From the NCBI RefSeq assembly GCF_001005315.1, contig NZ_LBMG01000003.1, positions 62,001-126,000 of the forward strand: a stretch of DNA of 64,000 bases. The letters are read 5' to 3'. Numbering within the stretch: position 1 is the first letter of the stretch; each line of letters begins with the position of its first letter. Both the position numbers and the translations under genes were made by a program. This document shows, piece after piece, positions 8,138 to 15,491 of this stretch. The stretch comes from Kordia jejudonensis (GTDB lineage: Bacteria > Bacteroidota > Bacteroidia > Flavobacteriales > Flavobacteriaceae). The notes under the pieces were generated by a model. That model searched no databases. It was not told the origin of the DNA and saw only the letters and a program-made list of their open reading frames with translations.

Positions 8138-10360
8138 ATGTCAAAATTTGACGGGAATCTATTTAAAAAAATAAAAATCATGTATGTATACGAATACGGA
8201 TTATCAAACTTTACTGAACATTACAAACCATATGGTCATGTAACAGTATTTAACGATATCTATGAAGTTCTTAAAAGAAATGATCTAGGTAATATCGCAG
8301 GCTATGGACTCTACGTTAAAGTTGTTTTAAATGAATACGATGATAATGCAGCAACGGCTTTCTCATATGGAGATAGCAACTATAAAATAATTCGTGCTAG
8401 AGTTTTTGAAGAATACTTAAAATATATAGATCCATATGAAGAAGTTGGGCAACGAATAGTATATAATTTTGAATACGGTGGAGTTATTAGTCAAGATCTT
8501 GGAGAAGTGCCTATAGTGTCTTACAAAGGAGAATACTATGCATTAATTGATGTCAATAGAGGTCAAGAAGCAGTCATTATTGCTACCGATAAAAAAAATA
8601 GAGCTGAAGGTGATGAAATTATTGAAAATGATGCTGAAACCATAAAGCAAATAAAACAAGATGTTGCTAAAAGAAAGAAACTAGAGCCTATTTTCAGAGA
8701 TTTGGAAGAAGATCTAATTGAAGCAAATGTTTCCGTGGTTATGATGATTTCAAATGACGGAGCAAAACTAGAAAGGGCATTTCAAACAGTCACTAATTTA
8801 CTACCAAATGAAATGGTCATCTTCGTTGAAAATGATGATGGTTTCAATTTTACAGGTTCGGTTTTTAGAGTACGTTCTGGAAGTGCAATCTCTAAAGATT
8901 CAAAACTTCCTTTTCGATTGATTGCAAAGCTTTGTAAACTCTACAATATTGATATTTCTAAAAGAAAAATAGTTGAACTTCTAAAAGATCATGTTACGGA
9001 GAAAAATGAAGAAACTGGTTATTTTGTAAAAGCAGGTTTTGAACTTATAAAACTAGGTTCAAAAATTGCGCTTGGTAGTATTGCATATGTTTTTGATAGT
9101 CTTACAGAAGGTATCAATTTCTTTAGAATTGACGATACTAATTCTTGGAAAAGGTATGATAAAGATGGAAACTTAAATCAATCGTACGATCCGCTTCTTC
9201 CTGGATACGGACTTATTAAAACATTGCAAAAATTGGTGGACGATGAAAAAGTTTTAAAGAAAAACGAAATACCAAAAAGTCAAGTCAAAGATAAAAAAGA
9301 AGCACAGAAAAATTTACAAAAAAGTATTAACAAAGAATCGCTATCATCACTTGAGGGCGGAATAACCAAATCGCAAGAAGATTTGAGAGAAAGCGTTGAT
9401 AATTTAAAAGTTTCTTCGCTCATAAAATATGCAAAAAAGAAACTTCAAGGTGTTTTCAAATTTTTAGCTGAAGTAAAAGTTTTAATCAAGAAAGTGGTAA
9501 AAATCATTTTAAATGGTTTAGAGAAAATTTTTATTTACTGCAATGCCTTTATCATTGGTTTATACAATAGTTTAATTGATGCTGTTACAGGCATATTACA
9601 ACTAATCAGTATGATTTGTAAAGGTGTCAATGCTTTAGTAGAAGCAGGATCTGAAATTCTTCAAAATCCAGGAACTTATTTTAGCTTGTTCTTAGAATTA
9701 TTTGAAAATGCAATGGAAACTATTTTTAAATTCTTCTCACCAACAAATGTATTTGCCTTTATGCGCTTCTTGTATGAAATTGTAAAATTCTACATATTTC
9801 CAAAGCCTACAAAAGAAAACAAAGAGTTTGTAGAAGGAATCATTGACAAAGCAAAGGAAAAGTACAATGCTGCTAAGAAGAAAGTCTCTGAAATTGATTT
9901 AAATATTAGTATTAGCTTCGATGTATTGGGATATGGAATTGGATACTTTGTCGGTTTCATACTTTCTGAAGTAGTACTTGCTATAGCTACAGGCGGAGCA
10001 AAAACTGTTGGTACAGCCTTACAAGTAACAGCCAAAGGATATTTATCTATCATTAAAGGAATTGGAAAATTACCGAAGCTTGTTGGGAAAGGTGTTGTTA
10101 AGTCAATAAAATTCTCTTTTGATTTTGTCATTAAATTCATGGCATACCTAAGAAATTTTGTAACCAAGCTTCCACAATTACTAAAAAAACTAGCCAACTG
10201 GTTCAATGAAGTGTCAGCAGTTGCAAAGAATTTCTTAGATGAAGCATTTAAAAAATTATTCCCAAGTAAAGCAAGTAGAAAAGCTATTGAAGATGCAGGT
10301 TTTGCTCCTTCAAAAGTTAATGCTGCTGGAGATGCCATAACCTTTTGTCCTATAAAATAA
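8138..10360 (+). CDS. polymorphic-toxin carrier protein lacking its own toxin tip
   Basis: A 740-aa protein with no signal peptide. The N-terminal 250 residues are mixed alpha/beta. Residues about 430-560 and 600-690 are strongly hydrophobic and helical, including GYGIGYFVGFILSEVVL, a Gly-rich membrane-insertion pattern often placed before C-terminal toxin domains. The protein stops abruptly after GDAITFCPIK, with no toxin domain. The same module, in diverged form, recurs at the start of the next ORF, which lies in the same frame after one TAA and 6 nt. The start could also be the ATG at 8180 (residue 15). Interpretation as a polymorphic toxin carrier rests on this C-terminal module and on the downstream tips and immunity genes; the export route is unknown. 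Confidence 0.75.
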   Translation: MSKFDGNLFKKIKIMYVYEYGLSNFTEHYKPYGHVTVFNDIYEVLKRNDLGNIAGYGLYVKVVLNEYDDNAATAFSYGDSNYKIIRARVFEEYLKYIDPYEEVGQRIVYNFEYGGVISQDLGEVPIVSYKGEYYALIDVNRGQEAVIIATDKKNRAEGDEIIENDAETIKQIKQDVAKRKKLEPIFRDLEEDLIEANVSVVMMISNDGAKLERAFQTVTNLLPNEMVIFVENDDGFNFTGSVFRVRSGSAISKDSKLPFRLIAKLCKLYNIDISKRKIVELLKDHVTEKNEETGYFVKAGFELIKLGSKIALGSIAYVFDSLTEGINFFRIDDTNSWKRYDKDGNLNQSYDPLLPGYGLIKTLQKLVDDEKVLKKNEIPKSQVKDKKEAQKNLQKSINKESLSSLEGGITKSQEDLRESVDNLKVSSLIKYAKKKLQGVFKFLAEVKVLIKKVVKIILNGLEKIFIYCNAFIIGLYNSLIDAVTGILQLISMICKGVNALVEAGSEILQNPGTYFSLFLELFENAMETIFKFFSPTNVFAFMRFLYEIVKFYIFPKPTKENKEFVEGIIDKAKEKYNAAKKKVSEIDLNISISFDVLGYGIGYFVGFILSEVVLAIATGGAKTVGTALQVTAKGYLSIIKGIGKLPKLVGKGVVKSIKFSFDFVIKFMAYLRNFVTKLPQLLKKLANWFNEVSAVAKNFLDEAFKKLFPSKASRKAIEDAGFAPSKVNAAGDAITFCPIK

Positions 10361-10366
10361 AATATC

Positions 10367-11233
10367 ATGAGAAAACTATTAAAATTTCTCATGTATCCAT
10401 GGGAAGAAAAGAAAAAAAGAAAGCAAAAATTACAAGAACTATTAAAGTTAACAGGATTCAAATTAATTAAAGATTCTTCAATTACGTTAACTTGTTTTGT
10501 TAAAGCTAATATAAAGAATGGAAAATTAGATCTTTATGATGACAATCATATTCTACTTCATAAAGGAATTACTGAAGAAAAAGCAGTAAAACTAATGGAG
10601 AAATATAAAAAGGCTGCAAAACAAGAAAAAAAAAGTTTAAGACAATATATTGATGATTTAATTTTAAAAAATAAATTTGATGATATTAAATTAAATTATT
10701 TAAAAACTAGAAAATCTTTTTTAGCAAAGTACAATACAGAATCTAAACTTAATCAAATATGGCGTAAACGTATAAAAAATAGAAGATTAATACATTTAAA
10801 AAAGTTTTACTATGAACTTATAAAAAAACATCCAACATTAGCTGGCAAGAATTTTGCTCAGTTTAACACAAAAATTTTTAAGAACGGAAAATTAACAGAT
10901 GAAATTGTTGAATTTTCTAATTCAGGACCAAAAACTATAAAAGGTTTTATTAACAGAATTACAGATAAAGATTTTCTTCAAAAAGTCAAAAGTTTAGATG
11001 GCAAATCAAGAAAAAATGATAGTGAAATTAAATACATATATCATTTTTTAAAAAACCATTTACAAAAAGGAGATTATTTTATAATAGAAACAACTAATAT
11101 AATGACAGCATGCTCATCATGTAGAAGAGAAATTTTAATATTAAAAGAGATTTTAGGAGATAAAGTAAGAATAATAGTGAATGCAAGAGATGAAATGCAA
11201 ACTGTAGATGATGTTATTAAATTTTTAAAATAA
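10367..11233 (+). CDS. deaminase-like toxin tip (separate ORF)
   Basis: A 288-aa basic, very AT-rich ORF. Residues about 25-110 form a linker module also found before the EndoU-like tip downstream (HKG[IV]T, KLM.KY, Y[IL]DDL in the same order). The C-terminal part has the zinc-deaminase layout: DSE at 218-220, with E220 as candidate proton donor, then CSSC at 249-252 as zinc ligands, preceded by a predicted beta strand. In this superfamily Asp or Cys can replace the first-position His. The target (nucleic acid or free nucleotide) cannot be told. It starts 6 nt after the carrier's stop, in the same frame, and is followed 6 nt later by a SUKH gene, a classic toxin-immunity pairing. Visibly more AT-rich than its upstream neighbours. 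Confidence 0.65.
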   Translation: MRKLLKFLMYPWEEKKKRKQKLQELLKLTGFKLIKDSSITLTCFVKANIKNGKLDLYDDNHILLHKGITEEKAVKLMEKYKKAAKQEKKSLRQYIDDLILKNKFDDIKLNYLKTRKSFLAKYNTESKLNQIWRKRIKNRRLIHLKKFYYELIKKHPTLAGKNFAQFNTKIFKNGKLTDEIVEFSNSGPKTIKGFINRITDKDFLQKVKSLDGKSRKNDSEIKYIYHFLKNHLQKGDYFIIETTNIMTACSSCRREILILKEILGDKVRIIVNARDEMQTVDDVIKFLK

Positions 11234-11239
11234 AAGAAT

Positions 11240-11716
11240 ATGACAATACAATATTTAAATAAACTAAAAAATAGAAATACAATATTAGGTTGGAAAAATG
11301 AAGGATTATCTATAGAAGAAATAGTTTCCTTAGAGGAAAAATTTAATAATGGAAATTCATTCCCTAGAATCTATAGAGAATATCTTTTTATAGCAGGAAA
11401 GCACTGTGGAATTGCTATTGATCAAGGTTTAGGTTTTGATTGGTTACAAAAAACTTCTAAAGATATTTTATTAGAATATAAACAAACAATTAATAGGCCT
11501 ATTTTTATATTTGATCAATTAGATGGATGTGAACAATTTGGTTTTTTCTTTTTAGATGATGAAAAAGACAACCCTAATATTTATATATGCAACCCATTTG
11601 AACACATAGAAGAAGGAGAACCATTATATTATCCTTATAATCAAAAAACTTTTTCTGAATTTATTTCTTTCCTAATGGATAGTGCTGATTCATGGGACAA
11701 ATACAGAAATAAGTAA
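11240..11716 (+). CDS. SUKH (SMI1/KNR4) family immunity protein
   Basis: A 158-aa cytosolic protein with the SUKH pattern: an N-terminal EIVSLEEKF helix, then FPRIYREYLFIAGKHCG, a hydrophobic strand IFIFDQLDG, and an acidic C-terminus ending in a SEFISFLMD helix. SUKH proteins commonly neutralise polymorphic nuclease and deaminase toxins by binding them. The gene begins 6 nt after the deaminase-like tip, so it is the likely cognate immunity factor. A hairpin pair at 11730-11788 ends the unit. The family assignment is good; the pairing is inferred from position. Confidence 0.8.
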   Translation: MTIQYLNKLKNRNTILGWKNEGLSIEEIVSLEEKFNNGNSFPRIYREYLFIAGKHCGIAIDQGLGFDWLQKTSKDILLEYKQTINRPIFIFDQLDGCEQFGFFFLDDEKDNPNIYICNPFEHIEEGEPLYYPYNQKTFSEFISFLMDSADSWDKYRNK

Positions 11717-11729
11717 ATAATTATAAGAG

Positions 11730-11788
11730 AAAATTGCACTTGCAATTTTTGAAAATAAAAAACCCAACTTATTAAAAGTTGGGTTTTT
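11730..11788 (+). terminator. double hairpin terminator after the SUKH gene
   Basis: Two stem-loops lie in a row. AAAATTGCA pairs with TGCAATTTT (11730-11749, 2-nt loop). AACCCAACTT then pairs with AAGTTGGGTT, followed by a T-run (11761-11788). The second hairpin is repeated almost exactly at 12220-12246. Confidence 0.8.
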
Positions 11789-11846
11789 TAATAATTTATA
11801 AATTAATTTCTAACTAAATTTAGTTATGTATAATGATTAAGCAACT

Positions 11847-12209
11847 ATGAAACTAATACATAAAAAAATAGAACAACTATTTGATGGCTTAGAAGATAAA
11901 CTTCATGAAGTTGCAAATTTTAAAGTTAAAGGAAATAAAGATCATAGAAATATAAATATTTGGACAATTATTAGAAGTAAATTTAAAAATTTAGAACCTA
12001 TAATTGGACAAAATAATTTTATGAAAATTGTTGAAGATCTAGAAGTCAATGTAAATACTAAAACGTTTATTTCGTATGTATCAAAAAATTCAGGATTAGA
12101 TTTATTTTTTACTATAATAGAAAATGATCTGTTTATCTTTTCTTTGGGTGAAAAACAACCTGCCAGATATCAACTTTTTTTAGAAGCTGTATACACTTTA
12201 GAAAATTAA
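11847..12209 (+). CDS. candidate orphan immunity protein
   Basis: A 120-aa soluble protein with no signal peptide and no family I recognise. It starts with MKLIHKKIEQLF, has a hydrophobic strand pair near the end (LDLFFTIIENDLFIFSLGE) and ends in a helix. It is flanked on both sides by copies of the same terminator and has no toxin tip directly in front of it. It may be a leftover immunity gene from an older cassette, or a second immunity factor of the present one. AT content is as high as in the two preceding genes, in contrast with the 740-aa carrier. Function inferred from location only. Confidence 0.6.
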   Translation: MKLIHKKIEQLFDGLEDKLHEVANFKVKGNKDHRNINIWTIIRSKFKNLEPIIGQNNFMKIVEDLEVNVNTKTFISYVSKNSGLDLFFTIIENDLFIFSLGEKQPARYQLFLEAVYTLEN

Positions 12210-12219
12210 ATAAAAAAAT

Positions 12220-12246
12220 AACCCAACTTATTAAAAGTTGGGTTTT
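12220..12246 (+). terminator. cassette terminator, second copy
   Basis: AACCCAACTT-ATTA-AAGTTGGGTT followed by TT, nearly identical in stem and loop to the terminator at 11761-11788. It ends the 120-aa gene. The sequence following both copies also resembles the sequence just past the rpiB stop codon. Confidence 0.75.
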
Positions 12247-12285
12247 CTAATTATCTATAAATCTTATAATCCTACAGTCCAGAAT

Positions 12286-12346
12286 CTAACTACAAGCAAT
12301 CTTCTCAACTCTATTCTGATGTCTTCCACCTTCAAATTCACTGTCT
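12286..12346 (-). pseudogene. rpiB 3'-end remnant
   Basis: Read on the minus strand this encodes LDSEFEGGRHQNRVEKIACS and a TAG stop. It matches the last 20 residues of the intact RpiB (13492-13926) with a few substitutions (S for T, N for R, E for A), and nothing upstream of that. The differences are mostly synonymous or conservative, suggesting a diverged allele brought in from another strain rather than a decayed local copy. It is not expressed as a protein. Confidence 0.8.
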
Positions 12347-12419
12347 AAACAGTATTATTTTTATAAGTCTTATTGATGGATCAAATAAACTTTCTCATAC
12401 AATTTTATAAATGCTGACA

Positions 12420-12434
12420 CGAGTTGGAAACTCG
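12420..12434. repeat. REP-like palindrome at tip junction
   Basis: CGAGTT-GGA-AACTCG forms a perfect 6-bp stem with a 3-nt loop and is followed at once by CGCTAGCTAG. It sits 11 bp before the first homologous codon of the EndoU-like tip. Short palindromes of this kind occur as dispersed REP elements in bacteria; whether this is one cannot be settled from a single copy. Confidence 0.5.
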
Positions 12435-12489
12435 CGCTAGCTAGGATTTACTTCATAAAGGTGTTACTGATGATGAAGCTACTAAGTTG

Positions 12490-13059
12490 ATGGCTAAGTA
12501 TAGTGATGAAGCAAAAGCTAAAGGAATACCTACAAAGCAATATTTGGATGATTTAGTTGAAGCTAGGAGTCTAAGAAAGTCTGCTTACAAAAAATGGATC
12601 GCTAAATTTAAACAAAAATTCCATAAACATTTTGATGGTGAAATTGACACAACTTATTTGCCAGATGGAGTAACAGTATCAAATGAACGAATGGTTGGTG
12701 CTCATAATCATGAAATGATAGGTATAAATTTTGATATTGGTATTATTAGAGATCCTTTAGACGAAGTCTTCGAGAATTTACCTAGAGATATTCCTTTTAG
12801 AGCTAATGTAAGTATGGTTAAAAACGGTAAAACTTATAAAAAAACAGCTACTTCTTCTTTTTTTCCTTTAGATTGGGATATTACTAGAGTAAAAAAAGAA
12901 ATAGCGTTTGTATACGAACAAATGTTAAAAAGTGGTAAACAATATCATCCAAAAGCAGTCGTTGATAAATTTACTCACATGAACAGTGAAGGCACTTTTA
13001 AGATTCTAATTGAAGTTGATAAATCAGGTAATTTTGTTAATGCTTATCCAAAAATATAA
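12490..13059 (+). CDS. EndoU-like ribonuclease toxin tip (orphan, 5'-truncated)
   Basis: From the first ATG this encodes 189 aa, but homology to the linker module begins earlier, at 12445 (DLLHKGVT...), directly after an in-frame TAG; the gene is therefore a truncated C-terminal cassette. The catalytic part resembles bacterial EndoU RNases: GAHNHE (residues about 70-75) as the candidate histidine site, then a basic beta stretch, SSFFPLDWD, an amphipathic helix, and a C-terminal GNFVNAYPKI strand. Such domains cleave RNA in target cells. A small gene follows 10 nt later as likely immunity. Whether it is expressed on its own or serves as a recombination donor is unknown. Confidence 0.6.
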   Translation: MAKYSDEAKAKGIPTKQYLDDLVEARSLRKSAYKKWIAKFKQKFHKHFDGEIDTTYLPDGVTVSNERMVGAHNHEMIGINFDIGIIRDPLDEVFENLPRDIPFRANVSMVKNGKTYKKTATSSFFPLDWDITRVKKEIAFVYEQMLKSGKQYHPKAVVDKFTHMNSEGTFKILIEVDKSGNFVNAYPKI

Positions 13060-13069
13060 ATATATAATT

Positions 13070-13423
13070 ATGAAATTTAAGAAAAAAAACATATCTGCAG
13101 ATTATGATCCTAATCCAATTTATGACTATGGAGTAGATTTAGATAGTATTAAAAATGAAAATGAATTCGCTTTACAAGGTTTAGACTGGGATGGATGGAC
13201 ATCAAAAGAGATAGAAAAAATAATAAATAACTCTAATAAATTAATAATAAACGAAGAATATAATTATGAAGTTGAAGGAAGTGATTTCTTAATTATTATA
13301 AAAAAAGAAAAAGTTAATATGTGGGCAAGAGGAAGTAAAACACCAGATATTACTTGGACTTTTGAAAGATTTATTTCTTTTATGGAAGATTTCAAATCGT
13401 TTCTAAAACAAAATAAAAAATAA
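13070..13423 (+). CDS. candidate immunity protein for the EndoU-like tip
   Basis: A 117-aa acidic/basic mixed cytosolic protein starting at the ATG at 13070. An in-frame ATG at 13010 lies within the toxin tip and is less likely. It contains GLDWDGWTSKEIEKII and ends in a long helix (FISFMEDFKSFL). No family recognised. Its start 10 nt after the toxin stop and the terminator behind it give the toxin-immunity arrangement. Cognate function is inferred from position. Confidence 0.65.
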   Translation: MKFKKKNISADYDPNPIYDYGVDLDSIKNENEFALQGLDWDGWTSKEIEKIINNSNKLIINEEYNYEVEGSDFLIIIKKEKVNMWARGSKTPDITWTFERFISFMEDFKSFLKQNKK

Positions 13424-13426
13424 ACC

Positions 13427-13459
13427 AAAAAACGCCAACTCTAAACAAGCTGGCGTTTT
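13427..13459 (+). terminator. terminator between toxin locus and rpiB
   Basis: AAAACGCCA pairs with TGGCGTTTT across a 13-nt loop, with A- and T-runs on both sides. It can therefore serve the plus-strand toxin locus and the minus-strand rpiB gene ending at 13492. Confidence 0.8.
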
Positions 13460-13491
13460 CTAATTATTTATAAATCTTACTATCTAAAAAT

Positions 13492-13926
13492 CTAACTACA
13501 AGCTATCTTTGCTACTCTACGTTGGTGTCTTCCTCCTTCAAATTCAGTATCTAAAAAAGTATCTACCATAGCAATGGCTTGTGGTATCGATGTAAAACGC
13601 GCAGGAATACTCAAAATATTTGCGTTATTATGTTCCCTGGCTAACGCTACAATCTCTTTGGTCCAACAAAGCGCCGCACGTACTTTTTGATGCTTATTAG
13701 CCGTCATTGCGGCACCATTTCCACTTCCGCAAATAATAATTCCAAACGGAATCTTTCCATGTTCTACATCTGAAGCTACTGGATGCACAAAATCTGGATA
13801 ATCTACACTATCATTTGTATTGGTTCCGTAGTTTTGAACCGTATAACCTTTCGCTTCCAAATGCGCTACAATGGCATTTTTATAATCAGTTCCGGCATGA
13901 TCGTTCCCGATAGAAATATGTTTCAT
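13492..13926 (-). CDS. rpiB: ribose 5-phosphate isomerase B
   Basis: A 144-aa isomerase of the RpiB/LacA/LacB family that interconverts ribose 5-phosphate and ribulose 5-phosphate in the pentose phosphate pathway. Family motifs are clear: GNDHAGTDYK at the N-terminus, DYPDF, the GIIICGSGNGAAMTANK active-site loop and a C-terminal EGGRHQRRV. The ATG at 13926 is preferred to the TTG one codon earlier. Its 3' end forms the fixed boundary of the toxin cassettes: a copy of its last 20 codons is found at 12286-12346. Confidence 0.95.
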   Translation of the reverse strand: MKHISIGNDHAGTDYKNAIVAHLEAKGYTVQNYGTNTNDSVDYPDFVHPVASDVEHGKIPFGIIICGSGNGAAMTANKHQKVRAALCWTKEIVALAREHNNANILSIPARFTSIPQAIAMVDTFLDTEFEGGRHQRRVAKIACS

Positions 13927-14809
13927 CAATTTAAATTTTTTAGAGTTGTGTTTGTTGAAAACAAAGGTATGAATAGACTTGTGAACAACCGAAAAAAGTC
14001 AGTGTTAATTTCATTTTACAATAACTTAACAATGAGCTTATTAAAACCTACCTCCAATTGTTGATATCTCGTAGCTAAAAACTAAGAACAAAATTTTGTG
14101 ACTTCAATAAATTTTACAATACAGACAAAAATCTAGTCTTTCCAATTTATTTAGCACTTCTTTTTAGAAAAGTTTTCAAGAATCGTTTTCTTGATTGTTA
14201 ACAAAAAATTACCAACTTTTTATCAAAAAAATACTGTGTACAAAGGTTGTTAATAACTGTTGATAACCTAGCTAACAAATCTTAAAATGAACACTTTATA
14301 CTTTTCATAAACTGTTAATCAAATTCAATAACAAACAAATCCTATCAAAAGCCAAAAAAGTTTTGCTACCTATTCACAAGCTATAATAACCATCATTATT
14401 TTTTTTAAATTTATAAAAGAAAGAAATATATATATTATTAATGTTTATAACATTTCTGTAAAATTGATTTTCAAAAATTAAAAACTGTCGTGTTTCAAAT
14501 ACTTCGTATGTGTCACATTGAGCACAGTAGAAATGTAGAATGCAATCTAAATTTAAAATTATTTAATAGTATCACTTTCGCAAAAGAAAAAAGAAGGTAA
14601 GCATGTTGCTCAGTTTGAAGCGTCTTCGAAAGCATACAAGCTAATCGTTTTTAAATAGCTATTAGGAAGCGTATGCGTATGCAAGGTAAGATGTGTTGAT
14701 TTTAAAAATAGAAGTGCTGAGCAAAGCTTAAAATGCTTCAATAATCTTTCAATCCTTCAATCTTTCAATTCTTTAATCTTTAAATCTTTCAATTTTTTTA
14801 AATCAAACA
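13927..14809. other. long non-coding spacer
   Basis: These 883 bp are very AT-rich, and no ORF in them looks coding. They must contain the minus-strand rpiB promoter. Near 14508-14535 is a degenerate copy of the GAGCGCAGTCGA-type dispersed repeat seen at 39304, and at 14746-14793 six octamer repeats lie against the DUF2007 gene. I see no structured RNA that I can name. Confidence 0.6.
14746..14793. repeat. six tandem octamers (CTTTCAAT type)
   Basis: Six 8-bp units with exact period 8: CTTTCAAT, CCTTCAAT, CTTTCAAT, TCTTTAAT, CTTTAAAT, CTTTCAAT. They lie 17 bp beyond the stop codon of the minus-strand DUF2007 gene. A microsatellite-like array in non-coding DNA. Confidence 0.85.
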
Positions 14810-15052
14810 TCACACAATCCTCAAATGTGATTGCTTCGTATTAAAATCTTCTAAAATTTGTTGTGCTATGTCAACATCGTTTTTATGAACTTTCAATGAA
14901 ATTCCGCCAATAGCATTCGAATAAAACGGAAAAACACTCAACATCATTTCGTTTTCAAACACATACGTAATTCCTTTCTGATCTAACACAATACGCAAAA
15001 TTGCATATTCAAAATGATATGTAAAAGTAGCTATGGTCACAAAATTTGTCAT
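14810..15052 (-). CDS. DUF2007 domain protein
   Basis: An 80-aa protein matching the DUF2007 pattern (putative signal-transducing proteins). A first strand, FVTIATFTYHFEYAILR, is followed by a helix (VLDQKGITYVFEN), a central hydrophobic strand ending in GGISLKVHKNDVDIAQQIL, and a short tail. The fold is a small ferredoxin-like alpha/beta domain of unknown ligand. Cytosolic, single gene, with a small membrane-protein gene 76 bp upstream in the same orientation. Confidence 0.8.
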   Translation of the reverse strand: MTNFVTIATFTYHFEYAILRIVLDQKGITYVFENEMMLSVFPFYSNAIGGISLKVHKNDVDIAQQILEDFNTKQSHLRIV

Positions 15053-15128
15053 ACAACGAAAAATAAAATCAAAAAAATACTTACATCTCTGTAATCAAAT
15101 AAAATACAATAACTTAAAAATAAGAAGA

Positions 15129-15302
15129 TTAGTTTAAATAATACGTATCTACAGCTGCATTTTTAATAGAATCCTTTTGGATATCTACAGCTCTAGTATC
15201 GTGTTCTTTTTTGAGTGAAGAATTAATATAACTACCAAACGAGAGAATCCCGATCACGAAGATCGCTAAAAATAACAGGATAACTTTATATACTCGTTTC
15301 AT
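15129..15302 (-). CDS. small single-pass membrane protein
   Basis: A 57-codon ORF from ATG 15302 to TAA 15129. It starts MKRVYKVILLFLAIFVIGIL, giving one transmembrane helix at about residues 5-22 with a positively charged N-terminus. A polar tail of about 35 residues (SLKKEHDTRAVDIQ and onward) ends in YYLN. The positive-inside rule places the tail in the periplasm. Codon use looks like that of neighbouring genes. No family recognised; too short for confident homology. It could be an inner-membrane accessory peptide. Confidence 0.55.
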   Translation of the reverse strand: MKRVYKVILLFLAIFVIGILSFGSYINSSLKKEHDTRAVDIQKDSIKNAAVDTYYLN

Positions 15303-15491
15303 AAAATAGTAGTTAAAAACTAACAGGACTTTCTATATAGACGAAAGAAAATCCAAAATGTTACACTTTTGTTTAAGATTTCTTTAACTTTTTCAAAATT
15401 AGACATAATTTGCTAAAGTATTGACTCTAAACGGTTGAGAAATTGACTCATTTAAAAAAAAAGTTAAAAAAAGAATTCAAAAGTTAAATTT

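Larger units (their letters stand above)
12210..12489. other. cassette junction: terminator, rpiB remnant, palindrome
   Basis: This spacer holds a second copy of the cassette terminator (12220-12246), then a diverged copy of the last 20 codons of rpiB (12286-12346, minus strand), an AT-rich stretch, a REP-like palindrome (12420-12434), and the 5' edge of an EndoU-like tip at 12445. It is best read as a recombination scar. Confidence 0.7.

Noticed and set aside
4622-10360. reading the locus as a type VI or contractile-injection cluster
   Set aside because: No sheath, tube, baseplate or ATPase gene is in the window, so no delivery system can be named.
9790-10461. 223-codon minus-strand ORF opposite the carrier gene
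   Set aside because: It is a shadow of the strongly biased plus-strand gene; its protein is Phe/Ser-rich without domain character.
13783-14064. 93-codon plus-strand ORF over the rpiB 5' end
   Set aside because: It overlaps rpiB antisense and runs into AT-rich spacer; composition is not coding.
14746-14793. possible CRISPR array
   Set aside because: The units are 8 bp with no spacers and no cas genes are present anywhere in the window.
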